In this document: in pieces, positions 60,401-64,000 of the stretch
Layout of the letters: each line of letters begins with the position of its first letter
Position numbering within the stretch: the first letter of the stretch is position 1
Source of the DNA: an uncultured Bacteroidales bacterium
Lineage (GTDB): Bacteria; Bacteroidota; Bacteroidia; Bacteroidales; WCHB1-69
DNA length: 64,000 nt
Direction of reading: 5' to 3'
NCBI GenBank assembly: GCA_905235135.1
Contig: CAJOKR010000025.1
Coordinates: forward strand, 26,954-90,953
Notes under the pieces: generated by a model
What the model was told of the DNA's origin: nothing
Database searches by the model: none
Seen by the model: the letters and a program-made list of their open reading frames with translations, nothing else
Made by a program: the position numbers and the translations under genes

Positions 60401-61999
60401 TTGCGTAATGTCACGCACGTCACTTTCGTTGCAACGAGCACTAATAATTTGAAAGTCAACGTGTCACACTCCATTGACGGCGGCACGACATACACGAGTG
60501 GGGAAATCTTCGATGTGAGCAGCTCTGCCCAAACGTTCGACTACTTGGTCGATGAGACTGGTACTTACGACTATGTGCGTCTTAAGTTCACGATTGTGTT
60601 GCCGGAGACGGCTCCGACGGCCACCTCTCGCTTGGTCATTGACAGTGTCGTGGTATTCGGCGTTCCGAATGTGACCCCCACGACTGTCATTGCGCCGGTA
60701 ATCACTCCGAACTCCGGCTTCTACTATGAGCCGCAGACGGTGACTATCACCTGTTCAGAAGCGGATGCCGTGATCCGTTACACCACCGACGGGAGCGTTC
60801 CTACCGAGACCTCAACGGTTTACAGCACCCCGTTTACGGTGAACACCAACACCACCATCAAAGCCAAGGCTTGGAAAGCAAACATGACCCCGAGTTTCGT
60901 GAGCAGTGTGACAATCTCGTTCCCGGAGCAGGTGACCAATATTGCAGCCTTCAAGGCTAACGCTTCCACAAGTGCCCAGCAGATTATGAGTGACGTGACC
61001 TTCGTGTTCCGCAGCGGTAACTACATGTTTGTGGAAGATAACTCTGCTGCTTTGTTAATCTACGACAACGCCACCGTAATCACCACTGAGTACAACGAGG
61101 GCGATGTTATTGAGGGCGGAATTTTCGGAAGCTACCAGCTCTATAACGGGATGGTGGAGCTGATTCCTTCACACAATGCTAACGCCGCTACCGGCACACC
61201 TGTGACTGTTTCACCGACCGTCGCCACCGTGTCGAATGTCAAAAGCCAGTACGCCAATGTGTATGAGTCTCGTTTAGTGCGTCTTAACGATGTGCAGTTC
61301 ATTGATTCTGTATCCTTTGTGCAAAATGGCGACACCATGTCTATCCGCGACCGCTTCAATACGGTTGATATGGGAATCAACGCTGGCGATATTGCCGATG
61401 TGACCGGTTTTGTGAGTTACTCTACCAGCAACGGTTACCAGATTTACCCGCGTGACAACAACGACATCGACATCCATCCGGTGGTGATTTTGGACACGGT
61501 AGCCACGCCCGTGTTTGACTGGTTCAAGGATGGCGAATTCTACAGAATCATTCTCACCTGCGCCACTGAAGGTGCCAGTATCTACTACACTATTGACGGC
61601 ACCGATCCTGACGAATCCTCCCTTTTGTACACCGGCCAGTTCCCGTTGCCACTCAACATGCATTACACGCTGAAGGCCGTTGCCATGAAGGACGGGATGG
61701 TTAACAGTGCGATTGCGGTTCATGACTACGATCCTACCGGCATTGCGGATTACACTTTGCGCGACAACCTCAGTGTGTGGCCGAATCCCGCCGACAGCCG
61801 TGTGTTCATCGGCGCGGAGGGTGAAAATGTCACCATCGAGAAAGTGGAGCTGTACAACCTGTATGGCCAGTTAGTGGATGTCGTGAACGTGAATGCTGCT
61901 GTGGCGGAGGTTTCCGTCAGCGCGCTCGCCACGGGTACCTATTTCGCCAAGGTCTTCACCGACAAGGGCATTGCCACAATGCCGGTGATTCGGAAATAA
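57485..61999 (+). CDS. Large T9SS protein with chitobiase-C-terminal-like repeats (1504 aa)
   Basis: Signal peptide ends AVVGFA with Gln at +1. A jelly-roll-like N-terminal domain is followed by about six repeats of the CHB_HEX_C type, each with IxYTTDGTxPTxTSxxYxxPI and a KAxAxK strand (about residues 180-257, 555-637, 640-720, 815-895, 1068-1140, 1340-1415). Two copies of an OB-fold/DUF5689-like module, ending with QIYPRYNSD or QIYPRDNND, lie at about 259-440 and 1149-1335. A second jelly-roll is at about 900-1060. A type A sorting domain ends the protein (LSVWPNPADSRVFIG ... GTYFAKVFTDKG). Such proteins bind polysaccharide on the surface; no enzyme domain is seen. Confidence 0.87.
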   Translation: MKRTSILCSIITLCMILFAVVGFAQTVVFSEDFSAITDSVGGSDISSSLDTYTSLPGWTGNKVYRNTGKIKLGTTSALGWIQTPVIDLSGDNGNCTLEFDAIAWYHDSTFIKVYLDDVVYVVNGLDNSGSYGTYGHYTVVLTGGTSSSHIKFEGAAASHGRFFLDNITITQSGGAQTAAQPTFSTPAGTYNSPFDLTISTTTNNATIYYTTDGTTPTETSTIYTSPITISQTTTVKAMATAAGYNNSLVATATYTFPTSLANIIEFKLQTSTTQLFTISNDVTYVFGSGAYTYVKDASAGLLIYGSNAFTGFNEGDQISNLTGKKSVYSDQIEMTSTVAPDPATSNTGSVAPVVVNISDLIVDYDDYDAQLITIENVTFPNGFSGSTTTFTQGTETLTLYNRFGIDTTLAAGATVNVTGFAAIHSDSIQIYPRYNSDLSSQAPVLLPSLTITAPANGSDFSSLDTLPIGIDIQNFTLGTDGYLKVESPLLTAIGFTNPVYLDQTDLNMLLAATLSPLPSGTHTITCSLVDMNQAALTPAVTATTTFTVTMPVLDAPAITAAGDEAPGDNTFYFNATVTMTAGNDAAIYYTTDGTVPTDASTLYTAPFEVTTTSTVKAVAVKANWQSSDVATLDVTITAPTVATPVFAPVAGTYADSVTFSIACATEGAVIRYTTDGTVPTETSDAYSAPITLTVTTTVKAVAFKTDWFASETATAVYTVVYEPVLTVDVTALNFTSTQLSQTFTVSGAHLDNAVTMTCSDSHFTLTPATITNPNSNTTVTVTFDGTEPATGTITVASDTLSETIALTATAQLPAPVITSDTDNDTLVTVTMTCAVADAAIRYTTDGTEPTATSDLYSAPIVLNIPGTYTVKAIAMKADWENSNVVTETYTVIEPSVGDTIIYMVGFEDGEGFTASNVYNNTTVNYTGPADQQWGTYYGTPATTNHILGAQSMQMRWYTSATSNIGYTFTNFELRNVTHVTFVATSTNNLKVNVSHSIDGGTTYTSGEIFDVSSSAQTFDYLVDETGTYDYVRLKFTIVLPETAPTATSRLVIDSVVVFGVPNVTPTTVIAPVITPNSGFYYEPQTVTITCSEADAVIRYTTDGSVPTETSTVYSTPFTVNTNTTIKAKAWKANMTPSFVSSVTISFPEQVTNIAAFKANASTSAQQIMSDVTFVFRSGNYMFVEDNSAALLIYDNATVITTEYNEGDVIEGGIFGSYQLYNGMVELIPSHNANAATGTPVTVSPTVATVSNVKSQYANVYESRLVRLNDVQFIDSVSFVQNGDTMSIRDRFNTVDMGINAGDIADVTGFVSYSTSNGYQIYPRDNNDIDIHPVVILDTVATPVFDWFKDGEFYRIILTCATEGASIYYTIDGTDPDESSLLYTGQFPLPLNMHYTLKAVAMKDGMVNSAIAVHDYDPTGIADYTLRDNLSVWPNPADSRVFIGAEGENVTIEKVELYNLYGQLVDVVNVNAAVAEVSVSALATGTYFAKVFTDKGIATMPVIRK

Positions 62000-62016
62000 T
62001 CTGTCACAGATTTTTT

Positions 62017-62060
62017 ACCAAAACAGAGGTGTGTGTCCTATCTCATGCCTCTGTTTTGGT
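62017..62060. terminator. Long hairpin after the 1504-residue gene
   Basis: Stem ACCAAAACAGAGG/CCTCTGTTTTGGT with an 18-nt loop, 17 bp after the stop. The T-run after the stem is weak, so termination is inferred. Confidence 0.55.
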
Positions 62061-62073
62061 ATTTGAGGGCATC

Positions 62074-62116
62074 GCAGAGACGTTGCGCGCAACGTCTCTA
62101 CCGTACGACGTCTCTA
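62074..62116. repeat. 28-bp family palindrome, copy P9, plus a half-site
   Basis: Arms GCAGAGACG/CGTCTCTAC around core TTGCGCGCAA, followed by a lone right half (GACGTCTCTAC) whose CTA supplies the minus-strand stop of the sorting-domain remnant below. Confidence 0.88.
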
Positions 62117-62308
62117 CAACACCGTCACGCTCCCTGTAAACCGATACGGGTTGCCGCCGATCACTGTGCAGCGAATCACGTAATTGTAAACCGCGTTGAC
62201 AGCTGTCTTCCCGTTAAGGCTGCCGTCCCAGCGGAAACCTTTGTCCGTAGAGTAGAACACCTGTTCGCCCCAGCGGTTGAAGATGCTGATTTCGAAGTCG
62301 TTAACCAT
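62114..62308 (-). pseudogene. Type B (gliding-motility-associated) sorting-domain remnant
   Basis: 64 residues: FEISIFNRWGEQVFYSTDKGFRWDGSLNGK ... YRFTGSVTVL, the core of the type B T9SS C-terminal domain, without any cargo. It overlaps by 8 bp, in another frame, the end of the secreted protein at 62301. It looks like the tail of a deleted gene. Its stop codon comes from a palindrome half-site. Confidence 0.75.
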
Positions 62309-62858
62309 GCTTTGAACCTGTCTCGTACATTATTTTTGAAATTTCTACTGCATTTCCAACAGATTGGTTGGAGCACGATAATGTGAACCATAGGGGCATA
62401 TATGGATCACGTTCAATGATTTTTGCATTAAGTAGGTTGGCCTGATTTTTCAGTATAAGAGTATCCGCTAAGTCATATAATTTGACGTACAATAAATCTG
62501 AAACTCCCACAGTGTCATTATACACAGTAATATAAAAAGGGGCCCTATAGTATTCGCCGAGATTCGGAAATGTTTCCTCGCCAGATATGTTAAGGATTGT
62601 CCAGTAGTAGGCAGAATACTCTGGTAAACGACATGTTATAGTAGAAGGATGAAAACAGCTGGGCTGAATTCCCGCTTGGATTAAAAGTCTGCGAGCAGTT
62701 ACAGTATCTTCACTTGTTTGAAACAAGACAAATTGACGTTGGGGGTAACATTGCAAGGTCACTCTTTCCTCAGCATTATAATAGTAGGTGTCTTGTGCGG
62801 ATATTTGAACTCTGCATAATATTAACAATACGGCTATGGTGAAATGTAATCTATTCAT
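62301..62858 (-). CDS. Secreted protein, probably C-terminally truncated
   Basis: 185 residues. Signal peptide with Gln at +1 (VQISA/QDTYYY). The start YYYNAEERVTLQCYPQRQFVLFQTSEDTVTARRLL resembles the N-terminal region of large secreted Bacteroidota proteins (some with peptidase domains), after which the frame ends near a sorting-domain remnant in another frame. I infer an internal deletion joining the start of one gene to the end of another. It overlaps the upstream lipoprotein gene by 8 bp. Confidence 0.6.
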   Translation of the reverse strand: MNRLHFTIAVLLILCRVQISAQDTYYYNAEERVTLQCYPQRQFVLFQTSEDTVTARRLLIQAGIQPSCFHPSTITCRLPEYSAYYWTILNISGEETFPNLGEYYRAPFYITVYNDTVGVSDLLYVKLYDLADTLILKNQANLLNAKIIERDPYMPLWFTLSCSNQSVGNAVEISKIMYETGSKHG

Positions 62859-63357
62859 TGTTTTTGTCGGGATTTGATATTAATAAATCTAAAGTTACGT
62901 TGTCTTTGTTCGATAATTTGCTATCGGTGATGCATGCCACAGCCCATGTCGAACTGGCAACAGCCATTATGCCCACTGAAATATTAACTTGCAAGACATA
63001 TTCATTTGGCTGGGCCTTTTCCCATTCAACAGTCTGTGTGTAATTCCCAGGGACAACACCATATACCAATAACACAGTGTGCTTTGTGAAATCAATATTG
63101 TCTAATGAATACAAGGATTGTTCTGGAAACAATGCGTCCATTTCGTCCTGCGTGTCGATACGATACAATTTTTCAGGTACAAGATGCTCTCTACAGAATT
63201 GTTTGTCAATGCCAAATTCTGATATTGAAACTACAGGTGACTGCTTGCATGAGGTAAACATTACGCCAGAAAGGGATAACGCCACCAATACCAACGCATA
63301 AAACACATATAATGACCGACTGTTTTTTCTCTCGTGTTGACTTGTTGTTTTTTTCAT
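62851..63357 (-). CDS. Hypothetical lipoprotein
   Basis: 168 residues. After a basic N-terminus (MKKTTSQHERKNSRS) comes a hydrophobic helix and lipobox VMFTSC. The mature part has YRIDTQDEMDALFPEQS and TVLLVYGVVPGNYTQTVEWEKAQPNEYVLQVNISVGIMAVASSTWAVACITD, a small beta-sandwich seen in Bacteroidales lipoproteins of unknown role. Codon use is more AT-rich than the core genes. It overlaps the next gene by 8 bp. Confidence 0.7.
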   Translation of the reverse strand: MKKTTSQHERKNSRSLYVFYALVLVALSLSGVMFTSCKQSPVVSISEFGIDKQFCREHLVPEKLYRIDTQDEMDALFPEQSLYSLDNIDFTKHTVLLVYGVVPGNYTQTVEWEKAQPNEYVLQVNISVGIMAVASSTWAVACITDSKLSNKDNVTLDLLISNPDKNNE

Positions 63358-63488
63358 CGTTTTAATCTTTATAGGGAGGGACCTCTATTTTTACCATTTC
63401 CGAGTCACACCTTCAGACCTTGCGAGGTCCTTTAGTCAAAATCTGAAGATATGACGCTGCAAATCTACAAAATAATCATAAGAGGCGT

Positions 63489-63596
63489 TCACCGCCTCAC
63501 AACCTTCTATTGGTATTCCCGCCCTTCCGCATCCTTCACGCGCAACACATACACGCCCGCGGGAAGGGATTTCACGTCCAGGGTGGCTGTTCCGTC
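63489..63596 (-). pseudogene. Type A sorting-domain remnant with a nonsense codon
   Basis: Reads DGTATLDVKSLPAGVYVLRVKDAEGREYQ, then TAG, then KVVRR and TGA. The usual end is ...EYQQKVVRR, so a CAG to TAG change is likely. The upstream half is cut by the palindrome at 63599. Confidence 0.75.
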
Positions 63597-63598
63597 CT

Positions 63599-63626
63599 GT
63601 AGAGACGTTGCGCGCAACGTCTCTAC
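63599..63626. repeat. 28-bp family palindrome, copy P10 (at a sorting-domain loop)
   Basis: Perfect arms GTAGAGACG/CGTCTCTAC around core TTGCGCGCAA. Read on the minus strand it encodes VETLRATSLQ in frame with the sorting-domain remnant that follows, at the same loop as copies Q1 and Q2. Confidence 0.92.
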
Positions 63627-63643
63627 TGACCCCGCAAACGTTT

Positions 63644-63913
63644 TTAATTGTTACTATACGCCGCCGTGGTGCTGAAGAACAACCCTGTGAACGTAAACTG
63701 CTGTGTGACAGTGTCGCGATAGACTAACTGCGCCGGAATGTTCAGGAATATCCGGTTGTTGTTCTCGTCCGTGTAGTTCAGCGAACGGTCCGGCATCAGG
63801 AAAATGTTCTCAGAGGTCAACCCAAAAGTGTCGGTGGTGGTGGCTGTGATATCGGTGCCGTCTGCGCTAAGGATTACTTGCGCCAAAGCTCTACAATCTC
63901 TGATATACTCCAA
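63644..63913 (-). pseudogene. Remnant of a secreted protein
   Basis: 89 codons from a TTG: LSADGTDITATTTDTFGLTSENIFLMPDRSLNYTDENNNRIFLNIPAQLVYRDTVTQQFTFTGLFFS. It has no start ATG and no signal peptide, and looks like the middle or end of a beta-rich secreted protein whose sorting domain is the remnant at 63489. Low certainty. Confidence 0.45.
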
Positions 63914-63916
63914 GTC

Positions 63917-64000
63917 TTAAGACAGCTGTTTGACGAAGTCGAGGCTCGGAAGCTGTTTTTGACAGATGCTTTGTATGTGATGATGCGGGATGCGGTAATG
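63917..64000 (-). CDS. C-terminal end of an unknown protein (partial)
   Basis: The frame is open from the window edge to TAA: HYRIPHHHIQSICQ, then KQLPSLDFVKQLS. 27 residues only, no family recognised. The stop lies in a short AAGTCTTAAGAC heptad-like sequence, as at many other gene ends in the window. Confidence 0.35.
   Translation of the reverse strand, partial: HYRIPHHHIQSICQKQLPSLDFVKQLS

Noticed and set aside
58802-60418. 538-codon frame antisense to the 1504-residue T9SS gene
   Set aside because: Arises from repeated Thr and Ala codons in the sense strand; no recognisable protein features.

Overview
The window looks like a chromosomal segment of an uncultured Bacteroidales (Bacteroidota) bacterium. 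The evidence is: TAnnTTTG-type -7 promoter boxes in front of many genes and tRNAs; several secreted proteins ending in type IX secretion system (T9SS) C-terminal sorting domains; a Bacteroidota-style gene order bamD, rpoZ-like, coaBC, DUF4835 and recN; meso-diaminopimelate dehydrogenase; and signal peptides that almost always leave Gln at the mature N-terminus. No phage, integrase, transposase, CRISPR array or antibiotic-resistance gene was seen. The DNA is mostly core genome, but its spaces and gene ends are full of small repeats.

Layout. 0-5.5 kb: the end of a carboxynorspermidine dehydrogenase, two secreted or outer-membrane proteins and a Tyr/Trp-rich lipoprotein. 5.5-11.5 kb: proS, mazG, a frameshifted AAA-ATPase/nuclease and a PorE-like OmpA protein. 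11.5-22.7 kb: a repeat-filled spacer and a 3445-residue T9SS adhesin with about eight SprB-like repeats. 22.8-31 kb: an MsbA-like ABC exporter with a damaged N-terminus, trmB, gcvT, a dead four-helix-bundle gene, a cytidylate-kinase-like gene, a tetrapyrrole-methylase-family methyltransferase, tRNA-Leu, tRNA-Gly, ddh, a pseudouridine synthase and tRNA-Ser. 31-45.7 kb: an iron/cobalamin-type ABC ATPase, mutL, tRNA-Met, a glutaminyl cyclase, aspartokinase, a thioredoxin-fold T9SS protein, an M14 carboxypeptidase, uvrC, an OstA/LptA-like protein, a YwqK-repeat lipoprotein and a T9SS esterase. 45.7-57.4 kb: dapA, the bamD-to-recN operon, xseB, an O-methyltransferase, trmD, an O-antigen-ligase-like protein and an alpha/beta hydrolase. 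57.5-64 kb: a 1504-residue T9SS protein with chitobiase-C-terminal-like repeats, then a decaying cluster of secreted-protein remnants.

How genes fit together. lysC, dapA and ddh belong to aspartate/lysine/diaminopimelate biosynthesis. The PorE-like and DUF4835 proteins are plausible cell-envelope or T9SS parts, serving the five T9SS cargo proteins seen here. The glutaminyl cyclase can cap the N-terminal Gln that 13 of the 14 signal peptidase I-type proteins here would expose.

The most interesting content is a set of small repeat systems. (1) At least twelve palindromes, eleven of about 28 bp and one of 29 bp, share a 9-bp arm (GTAGRGRYG) around a variable, usually palindromic 10-bp core. Three of them lie in the same loop of T9SS sorting-domain sequences, and in one gene removing exactly 28 bp restores the reading frame. 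(2) Two copies of an ~80-bp element fold into three hairpins with GAA-type triloops, and the stems co-vary between copies. (3) Many spacers and gene ends carry arrays with a 7-bp period but different unit sequences. Together these repeats rewrite gene 3' ends, supplying stop codons and C-terminal tails.
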